A stretch of 64,000 nucleotides of DNA from Duganella phyllosphaerae. GTDB lineage: Bacteria > Pseudomonadota > Gammaproteobacteria > Burkholderiales > Burkholderiaceae_D. Both the position numbers and the translations under genes were made by a program. This document shows positions 1 through 8,146 of this stretch, in pieces (the first letter of the stretch is position 1; every line of letters starts with the position of its first letter). Location of the stretch: the NCBI RefSeq assembly GCF_001758785.1, contig NZ_LROM01000059.1:1-64000 (forward strand), in the 5' to 3' direction. The notes under the pieces are model-generated. The model saw nothing but the letters and a program-made list of their open reading frames with translations, had not been told where the DNA came from and searched no databases.

Positions 1-1
1 G

Positions 2-1258
2 ACCAGCCTGGAGCGCCAGGGCGGACTGGCCGTGCTGCTGGTGGACCTGGACGACTTCAAGCACGTCAACGACACCCTGGGCCACGGCGTGGGCGACCAG
101 TTGCTGCAAGTAGCGGCGCAGCGCCTGACCGGCCTGATGCGTGCCAGCGACTGCGTGGTGCGCATGGGTGGCGACGAGTTCCTGCTGCTGGTGGACCCTG
201 CCGACGAGGGCCACGACCACGCCGGGCTGGCGCTGCTGGCCGAACGCGTGCTGGCGGTGCTGGCCGAGCCGGTGGCCCTGGGCGTGGAAACGCATCGTAT
301 CGAGGCGTCGATCGGCATCAGCTGCTACCCGCGCTATGCGGGCGAGAGCGCCGACCACGAAGCCCTGTTGCGCCACGCCGACATCGCGCTGTTTTCCGCC
401 AAGAGCGAGCAGAAGGGCCATTACCGCTTCTTCGACGCGTCGCAATACGTGCTGCTCAGTGCCCGCGCCCACCTGAAACACAGCCTGGCCAAGGCCATCG
501 ATGCGGGCCAATTGAGCTTGCACTACCAGGCCCGGGTGGATGTGGGCAGCGGCCGGCCGGTCAGTATGGAAGCGCTGCTGCGCTGGCAGCACCCCACGCT
601 GGGCATGGTGCCGCCGGGGCAGTTCATTCCGCTGGCCGAAGCCAGTGGTCTGATCAACCGCCTGGGCGAGCTGGTGATGCGCCAGGCCTGCGCCCAACTG
701 GCCGCCTGGCGCGACCAGGGCCTGCCGCTGCTGCCGGTGTCGATCAACGTGTCGCCGCGCCAGTTCAGTTATGGCAGCGTGGCCACCCAGCTGGCGCGCC
801 ACCTGGCGCATTACGACATCGACGCTGATTTGCTGGAGGTGGAAATCACCGAGTCGGCCATGGTGGCCGACCAGGTCGATGTGCAGGCCGAACTGACCGC
901 GATCCGCGCGCTGGGCGTGCGCGTGTTCGTCGACGACTTCGGCACCGGCTACTCGTCGCTGTCGCAATTGCAGCGGCTGCGGCTCGACGGCCTGAAAGTG
1001 GACCAGGCTTTTACGCGCGAACTGGACCGCTCGCACGAGGGCCGGGTGTTTTTCCAGGCCATCGTCTCGATGGCGCGCGCGCTGGGCATGACGGTGGTGG
1101 CCGAAGGCGTGGAAACCTCGGCCCAGCTGGCCCTGCTGCGCGAGCTGGGCTGCCACCAGGCCCAGGGCTATTTGCTGGGACGACCGGTACCGGCGGCAGC
1201 CATGGCCGCCACGCTGGGCGAACTGGGCCAGCGGACCGCGCTGACTCTGGTCCGGTAA
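2..1258 (+). CDS. GGDEF-EAL bifunctional c-di-GMP protein, 5' truncated by window edge
   Basis: The reading frame is open from base 2, so the N-terminus (probably a sensor domain) lies outside the window. Visible are the second half of a GGDEF domain, with the GGDEF motif intact at nt 167-181 and an RASD inhibitory I-site ending five residues before it, followed by a complete EAL domain with its MEALLRWQHP signature (EAL at nt 569-577) and the DDFGTGYSSL loop. Both catalytic signatures look intact, so cyclic-di-GMP synthesis, hydrolysis or both are possible; which dominates cannot be read from sequence. It lies 64 nt upstream of a second c-di-GMP module, but I see no proof of co-transcription. 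Confidence 0.95.
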   Translation, partial: TSLERQGGLAVLLVDLDDFKHVNDTLGHGVGDQLLQVAAQRLTGLMRASDCVVRMGGDEFLLLVDPADEGHDHAGLALLAERVLAVLAEPVALGVETHRIEASIGISCYPRYAGESADHEALLRHADIALFSAKSEQKGHYRFFDASQYVLLSARAHLKHSLAKAIDAGQLSLHYQARVDVGSGRPVSMEALLRWQHPTLGMVPPGQFIPLAEASGLINRLGELVMRQACAQLAAWRDQGLPLLPVSINVSPRQFSYGSVATQLARHLAHYDIDADLLEVEITESAMVADQVDVQAELTAIRALGVRVFVDDFGTGYSSLSQLQRLRLDGLKVDQAFTRELDRSHEGRVFFQAIVSMARALGMTVVAEGVETSAQLALLRELGCHQAQGYLLGRPVPAAAMAATLGELGQRTALTLVR

Positions 1259-1322
1259 CACGCTTGTCATAATGAGGTCATATTGAATTGCTAGTATGCA
1301 TTTTTATTTGATTGGGTGAACT

Positions 1323-2543
1323 GTGGAATTCGACGCATCCCGCCAGCATCTGCCACGCTACCGCCAGTCGACAGCTGCCGACCTGTGCCGCGAGAGCGTC
1401 TCCATCGCGGCGGAAGCGTGCAACGCCGACGTGCATGCGCTGTTCACCGAGCGGCGCGACCTGATGAGTTTGCCCGTGCTCGATGGCGGCCGCCCGATCG
1501 GCCTGATCAGCCGAAACATCTTCATGTCGCAGATGTCGAAACCGTTTTACCAGGAGCTGTACGGCAAGAAGAGCTGCATCGCCTTCATGGACAAGGAACC
1601 GCTGATCGTCGAGTGCGACGTCAGCATCGAAGACCTGACGTTCCGCGCGGTGGCCTCCGGCGAAAAGGCGCTGGCCGACGGCTTCATCATCACCAACCAG
1701 GGCGAGCTGGCCGGCGTGGGCTTCGGCCTGCAACTGATGAACGTGGTGGCCAATATGCAGGCCGAGCGCAACCGCCAGATCATGCACAGCATCGAATACG
1801 CCAGCGTGATCCAGCGCGCGGTACTGAAACCCTCGCGCGACGCGCTGGCCAAACTGGGCGACGCCCACCTCGAATGGCAGCCGCGCGACCTGGTCGGCGG
1901 CGACTTTTACCTGGTCGAGCAGCACGAAGACGGCTGGTTCGTGGCGCTCGGCGACTGCACCGGCCACGGCGTGCCGGGCGCCTTCATGACCCTGATCGCC
2001 TCGCAAGTGCTGGGCGGCGCGCTGCTGCGGGTGGGGCCGCGCACCCCGGGCCGGCTGCTGCAGGAGGTCAGCGGCGGCGTCAAGGCGCTGCTCGGCCAGA
2101 CCACCGAACAGCGCGCCGTGGCCGAATCGGACGATGGGCTGGACGCCGCCTTCCTGTGGTTCGAGCACCGTACCCGGCGCCTGTATTTTGCCGGCGCCCG
2201 GATTGCGCTGCACCTGCTGGCGCCGGGCGAGCCGCTGCTGGTGGTGGAGGGCGAGCGCGCCGGCCTCGGATATGTCGATACCGACCCCGCGCAGGATTGG
2301 CCGACCCACGTGGTGGACCTGGCGCCCGGGGCGCTGGTGTTTGTCACCACCGACGGCCTGATCGACCAGATCGGCGGACCGAAGGCGATTGCCTTCGGCA
2401 AGCGCCGCGTGCGCGAGCTGCTGTCCGGGCATGCCGACGCTGGCGCCCCCGCTTTGTCAAGGGTTCTGCTGGCAGCGCTGGCCGGCTGGCAGGACGGCCA
2501 GCCCCGCCGCGATGACCTGACTTTCTTTTGTTGCCGTCCCTAA
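1323..2543 (+). CDS. CBS-domain SpoIIE/PP2C serine phosphatase, SiaA-equivalent
   Basis: About 406 aa starting at GTG. Residues 20-140 resemble a CBS pair (strands like SLPVLDGGRPIGLIS and GFIITNQGELAGVG). Residues 175-406 are a SpoIIE-type PP2C phosphatase with metal-binding GGDFY (192-196), GDCTGHGVPGAFMT (210-223), a TTDGLIDQ motif and C-terminal RRDDLTF. In the Pseudomonas Sia pathway SiaA dephosphorylates the SiaC phosphoprotein and so promotes c-di-GMP synthesis by SiaD. Here the same gene order follows, but the phosphatase has no membrane segment or HAMP domain; the soluble CBS pair presumably senses a nucleotide instead. The next start codon lies 11 nt after the stop. Confidence 0.88.
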   Translation: MEFDASRQHLPRYRQSTAADLCRESVSIAAEACNADVHALFTERRDLMSLPVLDGGRPIGLISRNIFMSQMSKPFYQELYGKKSCIAFMDKEPLIVECDVSIEDLTFRAVASGEKALADGFIITNQGELAGVGFGLQLMNVVANMQAERNRQIMHSIEYASVIQRAVLKPSRDALAKLGDAHLEWQPRDLVGGDFYLVEQHEDGWFVALGDCTGHGVPGAFMTLIASQVLGGALLRVGPRTPGRLLQEVSGGVKALLGQTTEQRAVAESDDGLDAAFLWFEHRTRRLYFAGARIALHLLAPGEPLLVVEGERAGLGYVDTDPAQDWPTHVVDLAPGALVFVTTDGLIDQIGGPKAIAFGKRRVRELLSGHADAGAPALSRVLLAALAGWQDGQPRRDDLTFFCCRP

Positions 2544-2554
2544 GGAGTAGCACC

Positions 2555-3112
2555 GTGCTGTACCAGGAATTCGACGAACTATGGCAAGTGGCGCAAAAGC
2601 GCCAGGTCATCTTTTTTTATGCCGGCTATTTTTCGCAGCCGGTGGTGGCTGCCATCTCGGAGACCATCCGCGCGCGCCTCGACAGCGCCGGCGCGGCCGG
2701 TCCCACCCGGCGCCGCATCTTCTCGGCCTTTGTCGAGATGTCGCAAAACATCATGCACTATTCGTCCGAAGCGCTCACGCCCGGCGACCAGCGCGACGCG
2801 CAAATGCGGCGCGGCTCGTTTTGCATTGGCACCAGCGGCGAGCATTTCTTCCTGCTGTGCGCCAACCCGGTGGCGACCGACCGCGTACCAGGCCTGCGCA
2901 GCCGCCTGGACGCCTTGCGCACCATGACTGTCGACGAAATCAAGGCTGCCTACAAGCAGGCCCTGCGCGCCGAAGTGCCGGCCGACAGCAAAGGCGCAGG
3001 CCTGGGTTTTCTCACCATGGCCCGCGAAGCGAGCGAGCCGCTGGAATTCGAGTTTGCGCCGTCACCGAACGAGCCGGACACCACCATCTTCTGCATCAAA
3101 GCCATCATCTGA
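2555..3112 (+). CDS. siaB: SiaB-family protein kinase
   Basis: 185 aa. I chose the GTG at 2555 because AAGGAG (2542-2547) sits 7 nt upstream and straddles the stop of the phosphatase gene. The protein looks like a GHKL-type ATPase: an N-box-like EMSQNIMHY (61-69) and a glycine-rich lid GAGLGF (147-152). SiaB kinases (DUF6272) phosphorylate SiaC and oppose the SiaA phosphatase. Position between phosphatase and SiaC matches siaABCD order. Kinase activity is inferred from family and context. Confidence 0.85.
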   Translation: MLYQEFDELWQVAQKRQVIFFYAGYFSQPVVAAISETIRARLDSAGAAGPTRRRIFSAFVEMSQNIMHYSSEALTPGDQRDAQMRRGSFCIGTSGEHFFLLCANPVATDRVPGLRSRLDALRTMTVDEIKAAYKQALRAEVPADSKGAGLGFLTMAREASEPLEFEFAPSPNEPDTTIFCIKAII

Positions 3113-3117
3113 CCGCC

Positions 3118-3498
3118 ATGGACGCCTTACTTATAGCAGCAACCCCCACCTCGCCCGAAGTGGACTTCCGCTTCCCCGAGCATACGCTTTCGCTCAAGGG
3201 CGAGTCGTACCCGGAAAACGCGGCCGCCTTTTATGGGCCGGTGATCGAACGGCTGCGCCGCTACCTGGAGAACTGCCGCGAGCAAACCATCACGGTCCAC
3301 GTCTCGCTGGCGTACTTCAACAGCTCCTCGACCAAGATGCTGTTCGCGTTGTTCGAAGCACTGAACGACGCCGCCCTGGCTGGCAACGAAGTGCTGCTCA
3401 ACTGGTACCGCGACGAAGAGGACGACACCATCATGGAATTTGGCGAAGAACTGCGCGACGATTTCGCCGCGCTGCAGTTTACCGACCGGCCGATATGA
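3118..3498 (+). CDS. siaC: SiaC-family regulatory phosphoprotein (DUF1987)
   Basis: 126 aa from the ATG at 3118, only 5 nt after the siaB stop. It carries the family core HVSLAYFNSSSTKML (61-75); the Ser/Thr cluster 69-72 corresponds to the region containing the phospho-acceptor threonine of Pseudomonas SiaC. In the known system unphosphorylated SiaC binds and activates the diguanylate cyclase SiaD. The C-terminal part is very acidic (DEEDDTIMEFGEEL). Its stop codon overlaps the siaD start (ATGA), implying translational coupling. Confidence 0.87.
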   Translation: MDALLIAATPTSPEVDFRFPEHTLSLKGESYPENAAAFYGPVIERLRRYLENCREQTITVHVSLAYFNSSSTKMLFALFEALNDAALAGNEVLLNWYRDEEDDTIMEFGEELRDDFAALQFTDRPI

Positions 3499-4229
3499 GC
3501 GCGCCGGTGCCCCTCTTCGGCACGGCGGCCGACCTCGAACCCGACCTGTTCGCCGCGGAACAGCAGGCGCTGGACCAGGCCCGCCGCGCCGCTGCGCACG
3601 ACGACAACCACCAGGGCGCGCTGCGCGACCTGGTGGCGCATTACGAACGGCTGCTGCGCGAGAGCCGGCGCCTGGTCCAGCGCAGCGACCGCGCCGAACG
3701 CCAGATGAACCAGCTCAACGCGCGTCTGCAGGAAATGGCCACCCAGCTCGAATACCGCGCCAGCCACGACCCGCTGACCGGCGCGCTCAATCGCGGCGCC
3801 GTCATCGAGCACGCGCGCAGTTGCCTGCTGCTGCACGACATCGTGCTGGTAGTGCTCGATATCGATTTTTTCAAGCAGGTCAACGACACCTACGGCCACC
3901 CGGCCGGCGACGCTGTCATCCAGGCCGTGGTGGTGTGCCTGACCGAGATGGTCGAGGGCCAGGCCTTCATCGGCCGCGTGGGCGGCGAGGAATTTTCGGT
4001 GGTGTGGCCGGGCCTGACCCCGGTGCAGGGCCTGGCGCTGGGCGAACGCCTGCGCCAGGCGATTGCCGACACCGAATGGCCGGCGCCGATCACCGCGCCC
4101 GTCACCGCCAGCGTGGGCGTGAGCTGGAGCGCGCGCGGCAGCACGTTCGAACAGGCGTACATCCGCGCCGACCAGGCGCTGTACCGCGCCAAACGCAGCG
4201 GCCGCAACTGCGTGCGCATGGCAGACTAA
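3495..4229 (+). CDS. siaD: SiaD-type diguanylate cyclase
   Basis: 244 aa, start ATG overlapping the siaC stop by 4 nt. Residues about 45-88 form a charged coiled coil; the GGDEF domain follows (DPLTGALNR at 92-100, LDIDFFKQVND at 121-131, active-site GGEEF at 163-167). No RxxD I-site is present five residues before GGEEF, so product inhibition at that site is not expected. It makes c-di-GMP from two GTP. By analogy with Pseudomonas, SiaC binding to the coiled-coil stalk should drive activity. Confidence 0.87.
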   Translation: MSAPVPLFGTAADLEPDLFAAEQQALDQARRAAAHDDNHQGALRDLVAHYERLLRESRRLVQRSDRAERQMNQLNARLQEMATQLEYRASHDPLTGALNRGAVIEHARSCLLLHDIVLVVLDIDFFKQVNDTYGHPAGDAVIQAVVVCLTEMVEGQAFIGRVGGEEFSVVWPGLTPVQGLALGERLRQAIADTEWPAPITAPVTASVGVSWSARGSTFEQAYIRADQALYRAKRSGRNCVRMAD

Positions 4230-4253
4230 ATCAAGAATTCCCCAGGAGACGAG

Positions 4254-4535
4254 ATGACTGACACGATAGCTGAATTTCCCATTGACCGCCGCCAGGCGGC
4301 TGGCGTGTTGCCGCCAGCGGAGCACAGCCTGGAAAACGACGTACGCAAGGCCGTGGCGCTGCGCCAGCAGGTAGGCGTCATCGCCGCCATCGAATATCTG
4401 AAAACCGTGGGCGCCGACAGCGAGCTGATCGAGCGGGTGCTGTTCGAGGGCGCGGTGCGGGCAGGGGACCGCGAGGTGGGGCCGAGGGTGGGCAATACGT
4501 CGCGGCGGTGGGCGTTGCGGGGTGCAGCGGTTTGA
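4254..4535 (+). CDS. Small hypothetical protein downstream of siaD
   Basis: 93 aa. Start supported by CAGGAG at 4242-4247, 6 nt before ATG, and by its place 24 nt after siaD. I recognise no domain. The middle (residues 25-70) reads as helical (HSLENDVRKAVALRQQVGVIAAIEYLKTVG) and the tail is rich in Gly and Arg. It may be an accessory of the Sia pathway or an unrelated gene carried on the same transcript. A hairpin that may end the transcript follows at 4562. Confidence 0.6.
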   Translation: MTDTIAEFPIDRRQAAGVLPPAEHSLENDVRKAVALRQQVGVIAAIEYLKTVGADSELIERVLFEGAVRAGDREVGPRVGNTSRRWALRGAAV

Positions 4536-4561
4536 TGCAATAATTTTCAGATGGAGGTATG

Positions 4562-4594
4562 ACCGGCGCCGTTTCGGTCGACGCCGGTGGTTTT
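4562..4594 (+). terminator. Probable rho-independent terminator of the sia operon
   Basis: A 7-bp GC stem ACCGGCG/CGCCGGT (4562-4568 with 4582-4588) with a 13-nt loop is followed by GGTTTT. It lies between convergent genes, just past the last + strand gene. The T-tract is short, so termination may be partial. Confidence 0.45.
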
Positions 4595-4599
4595 CGCTC

Positions 4600-5157
4600 T
4601 TATGCCAGACGACCAGCAATCTCCGCCACACGCTTGCCGTAAGCTTTGGCCGTATCGAGGTCACCCTGTGGAATCTCGTCCACGCTCGCATCCGACGGCG
4701 ACTGCACCAGCACGCCGGCCGAGCCGCCCAGGTTGTTCAGGTCGGTGCGCTGTGCGGCCTTGGTGTTCGATGGCAGGATGCCCAGGCTGACCCAGATGCC
4801 GCCGTGTTGCGCAGCCAGGGTTTGCAGGGCGATCAGCGAGACGGCCTTGTCGCCGTTGAAGCTGGCGCTGTTGGAGAAGCCGCCGAAGACCTTGTCTTTC
4901 CACGCTTGGGTGAACCAGGCTTTCGAGGTCGCTTCGGAGAACTTCTTGAACTGCCAGCTCGGGCTGCCCATGTAGGTCGGGGTGCCGAAGATGATGGCGT
5001 CGGCTGCGTTGAGCTTGTCCCAGCCGCCTGCTGGCAGTTCGCCCTCGGCGGTGATTTGCAGCAGTTCGGCGCCTTCGCCAGCGCCCTGGGCAACGTACTC
5101 GGCAACGCGTTGGGTGTGGCCGTAGCCGGAATGGAAGACAATAACAACTTTGCTCAT
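4600..5157 (-). CDS. Flavodoxin-like NAD(P)H:quinone reductase-family protein
   Basis: 185 aa; start chosen at MSKVVIVFHS because AAGGAA lies just upstream and because the frame further upstream runs into the divergent gene. The FMN phosphate-binding loop FHSGYGHTQRV (8-18), GTPTYMGSPSWQFKKF (58-73) and FGGFSNSASFNGD (91-103) mark a flavodoxin/WrbA-type FMN protein, expected to carry out two-electron reduction of quinones in the cytoplasm. It is divergent from an AraC-type regulator (105-nt gap), a common regulator/target arrangement. Confidence 0.85.
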   Translation of the reverse strand: MSKVVIVFHSGYGHTQRVAEYVAQGAGEGAELLQITAEGELPAGGWDKLNAADAIIFGTPTYMGSPSWQFKKFSEATSKAWFTQAWKDKVFGGFSNSASFNGDKAVSLIALQTLAAQHGGIWVSLGILPSNTKAAQRTDLNNLGGSAGVLVQSPSDASVDEIPQGDLDTAKAYGKRVAEIAGRLA

Positions 5158-5262
5158 GATGGTTCCTTGTGGGTGAATAATAGCTGCCTCCCGACTATAG
5201 GCCACCGGCCTCGGCAACTCACGGTAGAATCCGTACCAGTGATGGTAAATATGGGACAAGCG

Positions 5263-6168
5263 ATGGCAGTGCCACTTCCTGGGAATGCGATAGCAAGGCT
5301 CGATTACGAGCCGCCCGAAAAATATAATCTGGACATCGAGGTATTCCGTTTGGCAGAGCTGTGGCCCCGCAAAACGAAGGAGCATTTTCGCCACGCGCAC
5401 CGCATCGAATTCCACCAGCTGATGGTCGTCACCGAGGGGCGCTGCACCCACACCATCGACTTCGATCAGGTGGCGTGCGAGGCGGGCACGGTGCTGATGG
5501 TCACGCCGGGGCAGGCTCAGCAGTTCGACGTGGACAGTGCCTGGGACGGCTGGCTGCTGCTGTTCCAGTCCGACTTTTTGCTGCCATCCGGCACAGCGCA
5601 AGGCAACCGCAGACTGGAACCGGACCTGGCCTGGCCCGGTCAGCCCATGCACCTCGACGCGCCGTTGCAGCGGCTGGTGGCCGATGCCGTGACCCAGCTC
5701 CACCACGATACGCAGCTGCCGGCACCGCGCGGCGAGCTGCACTCGCTGCTGCGTCACCAGTTGCATGCCTTGCTGATACGGCTGGGTATGGCCTGGGGCG
5801 AACGCGAGGCGGCCAGCGCCGACCACCCGGTGAGCGCCGGCGAGCGGCAGCGCCACCGGCGCTTTCGCCACCTGGTCGAACAGCGCTTCGGCCAGTGGCA
5901 CCAGGTGCAGGAGTACGCAGCGGCGCTGGGCTGCTCCGACAAGACCCTCAACCGCGCCGTGCTGGCGGCAGCCGACCGCACCGCTAAGGCCCTGATCGTC
6001 GAACGCATCATGCTCGAGGCCAAGCGCCTGCTCGCCCACACCGCGCTGCCGGTGGCGGTGGTTGGCAACCATGTCGGTTTCGACGAGCCGACCAATTTCA
6101 CCAAGTTTTTCCGGCGCGAGGCGGCCATGTTGCCGGGGGCTTTTCGGGCGCTGCACCATCGAAAATAG
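5263..6168 (+). CDS. AraC/XylS-family transcriptional regulator
   Basis: About 301 aa from ATG 5263 (weak GGGA at 5253-5256); ATGs at 5242 and 5251 are alternatives. The N-terminal half is a cupin-like ligand domain (HRIEFHQLMVVTEG, GTVLMVTPGQAQQFD). The last ~100 residues hold the double helix-turn-helix (ERIMLEAKRLLAHT, VGFDEPTNFTKFFRREAAMLPGAFR). It is divergent from the flavodoxin gene. A 13-bp palindrome AGGCC-acc-GGCCT at 5199-5211 in the shared gap is a possible binding site. The ligand is unknown. Confidence 0.85.
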   Translation: MAVPLPGNAIARLDYEPPEKYNLDIEVFRLAELWPRKTKEHFRHAHRIEFHQLMVVTEGRCTHTIDFDQVACEAGTVLMVTPGQAQQFDVDSAWDGWLLLFQSDFLLPSGTAQGNRRLEPDLAWPGQPMHLDAPLQRLVADAVTQLHHDTQLPAPRGELHSLLRHQLHALLIRLGMAWGEREAASADHPVSAGERQRHRRFRHLVEQRFGQWHQVQEYAAALGCSDKTLNRAVLAAADRTAKALIVERIMLEAKRLLAHTALPVAVVGNHVGFDEPTNFTKFFRREAAMLPGAFRALHHRK

Positions 6169-6255
6169 TTCTGCATGGAAGTGTGGGTGAGGCGGCGTAC
6201 AGTCCGGAGCGCCCGGCGGGCGTAAATTGGGACTTTACGTTCCAGCGAGTTCACC

Positions 6256-6453
6256 ATGCCACTGTCAGACCGCCGCAAACCGACCGCCACCGCCGCCATT
6301 ATCGACGAAGCCAAGCAACTGCTGCCCGTGATGGGACTCGATCCTGCCGCCGAATACGCGATGAGCCGGGGCATTCCGCGTTTTATCGCCTACAAGGTGC
6401 TGCGCGCGCCGCAAGCGCAGCAGCGCGTGGCACCGCGCCGCAAGGACGCCTAG
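6256..6453 (+). CDS. Small hypothetical basic protein
   Basis: 65 aa (MPLSDRRKPTATAAIIDEAK...). No domain recognised. The short helical middle (DEAKQLLPVMGLDPAAEYAMS) and basic tail could bind nucleic acid, but that is speculative. No clear Shine-Dalgarno. Its stop overlaps by 4 nt the 3' end of the convergent methyltransferase gene. It could be spurious. Confidence 0.45.
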   Translation: MPLSDRRKPTATAAIIDEAKQLLPVMGLDPAAEYAMSRGIPRFIAYKVLRAPQAQQRVAPRRKDA

Positions 6454-7412
6454 AATTTCGACCGCGTCGCCACCAGCGCAATGGCGGCGATGCGGTCGGT
6501 GTTGCGGTGGATGTCGTCACCGAGTTCGCCGCCGAAGACGTCGGGGTCAAGCTCTCGGTACTGCCACTGCATCCCTGCCGCGTCCAGTCGAGCGCCAGCC
6601 TGCTGGCAAAACGGATCGGCGCCATCGATGATCGCTACGCAGGTGTAGAGCACCAACCGTCCGCCGGGCGCCAACCGTTCGATGGCGCTGTCGACGATAG
6701 CGTGCGACAGGCCTTCGCCCAACGCGCCGCCCCCGTGGCAATACGTGCGCTGATCGTCATCGACCATGAATGGCGGATTGGCGACGATCAGATCGAACTG
6801 TCCCGCCACTGCTGTGAGCAAATCGCTGTGCGCCAGTTGTATATTGTCCAGCCGTGCCAGCTGCGCATTGAGCGCGGTGAGCGCGAGCGCTGCGGGATTC
6901 ACATCGACCGCCCACACGTCGGCCAGCGGGTGGGCCCGCGCCACCTTGATCGCGCCGGGACCTGCGCCGCTGCCGATATCGACCGCCCGGGCGACCGGCA
7001 ATCCGGCCGCCAGCGCGGAATCGATCACCTGCTCGTAGCGGTATGTGTCGGGTCCGAAGAAGACTGAATCGACATCGTGCGTGGGATACGCCGAGTGAAA
7101 ATACAGTTCGCCGCCAAGTGTCGAAACCCGCAGCCCACTGCGGTACAGCGTGCCATCGACCCGCAGGATGCCGGCGCTGTCCATCAATTGCAGCATTTCC
7201 GTTCCCACCAATGCCGCCTCGAAAGGGCGGTTCCAGCCGAATACACCGCGCAAATCGCCGGCTGTCGCATGGTGTTCGCGGGCGTTTACCCGCCGGTGAC
7301 TCGGAGGCGAGATGGTGGTGAACTGGTAGCCAGCGTTCTGCAACAGGCGGCCCAGGCGTACCAGCGGATGGTCGTCGGTGGGGGCAGTCTGCCAGTTGTG
7401 CAGGAGCGTCAT
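6450..7412 (-). CDS. Class I SAM-dependent methyltransferase (NPPF type), last gene of five-gene cluster
   Basis: 320 aa. The N-terminal ~135 residues form a separate domain. A Rossmann methyltransferase follows, with SAM motif DIGSGAGPG (145-153), acidic motif AVDVNPAAL and the catalytic NPPF (212-215) typical of N-methyltransferases acting on exocyclic amines (RsmC/RlmG/PrmB-like). Its start overlaps the glycosyltransferase stop by 4 nt, so it is translationally coupled to the cluster rather than a stand-alone rRNA enzyme. The substrate is unknown; an amine exposed by the cluster's deacetylase is one possibility (inference). Confidence 0.8.
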   Translation of the reverse strand: MTLLHNWQTAPTDDHPLVRLGRLLQNAGYQFTTISPPSHRRVNAREHHATAGDLRGVFGWNRPFEAALVGTEMLQLMDSAGILRVDGTLYRSGLRVSTLGGELYFHSAYPTHDVDSVFFGPDTYRYEQVIDSALAAGLPVARAVDIGSGAGPGAIKVARAHPLADVWAVDVNPAALALTALNAQLARLDNIQLAHSDLLTAVAGQFDLIVANPPFMVDDDQRTYCHGGGALGEGLSHAIVDSAIERLAPGGRLVLYTCVAIIDGADPFCQQAGARLDAAGMQWQYRELDPDVFGGELGDDIHRNTDRIAAIALVATRSKF

Positions 7413-8146
7413 GGGATCACCGGTTTCAGCGGGAGCAATGGCAGCGCTGCCTGGCTGGCGGCGGTGGCAAGGCGGATCAGCGTATCACCGAATCCGCCCC
7501 GCGCCCGGGCATCGCGGCGCGCGCTGGTTACCACGCGGGGCGCGGCGCTCCAGGCGACAGTCGCGCCGCAATTTTCCAGTGCTTCCACCAGCGCGACGTC
7601 TTCGCTGCATGCCAGCGGAAGGAAGCCGCCGACGCAGCAATATGCCGTGGCGCACACGCCCAGGTTGGCCCCGTGGATGTGGCGGTGGCCATCGCGGTCG
7701 GCGTAGCAGCTGTCGAAGTGGTGGCGCAACACAGCCGCCTGGTCGTGGTGCGCCGACCAGTCGTCCACCGACACCGTGCCGCATACCACGTCCACGCCCA
7801 GGCTCAGCTGCGCCACCAGCCAGTCGGGCGCCACGCGGGTGTCGGCGTCGGTAAAGGCCAGCCAGCGTGCGCCGTGGGCCAGCAATCGTTCGGCCCCGGC
7901 GGCGCGCGCAGCGCCAACGTTACGGGCATCGAGTTCGATCGCTTCCACCCGGTAGCCGGCACTCTGCAGGGCATTGGTGTGAGCGTGGGCGATGGCGCGC
8001 GAGTTGTCGCGGCAATGGTCGAGTACCACCACCACGCACACCGACTCGCCGCGCAGGTCGGCATGGCCCCCGGCCAGACGGATGGCGTTGAGGCAGCCAT
8101 CGAGATAGCGTTCCTCGTCGTGGGCCGGGATGACGATGCCGATCAT
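7409..8146 (-). CDS. Glycosyltransferase family 2
   Basis: 245 aa, the length of a soluble GT-A catalytic domain with no membrane segment. The nucleotide-sugar fold is marked by IVIPAHDEERYL (4-15), VLDHCRDNS, the metal-binding DAD at 100-102 (LAFTDADTRVAPDWL) and a C-terminal SEDVALVEAL acceptor-base region. Expected to transfer a sugar from a nucleotide donor. ATGA overlaps on both sides place it inside the five-gene minus-strand cluster. Donor and acceptor are unknown. Confidence 0.85.
   Translation of the reverse strand: MIGIVIPAHDEERYLDGCLNAIRLAGGHADLRGESVCVVVVLDHCRDNSRAIAHAHTNALQSAGYRVEAIELDARNVGAARAAGAERLLAHGARWLAFTDADTRVAPDWLVAQLSLGVDVVCGTVSVDDWSAHHDQAAVLRHHFDSCYADRDGHRHIHGANLGVCATAYCCVGGFLPLACSEDVALVEALENCGATVAWSAAPRVVTSARRDARARGGFGDTLIRLATAASQAALPLLPLKPVIP

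Noticed and set aside
1264..1297. TTGTCA / TAGTAT promoter for the sia operon
   Set aside because: Spacing (about 22 nt) is too long for a sigma-70 promoter, so I did not annotate it.
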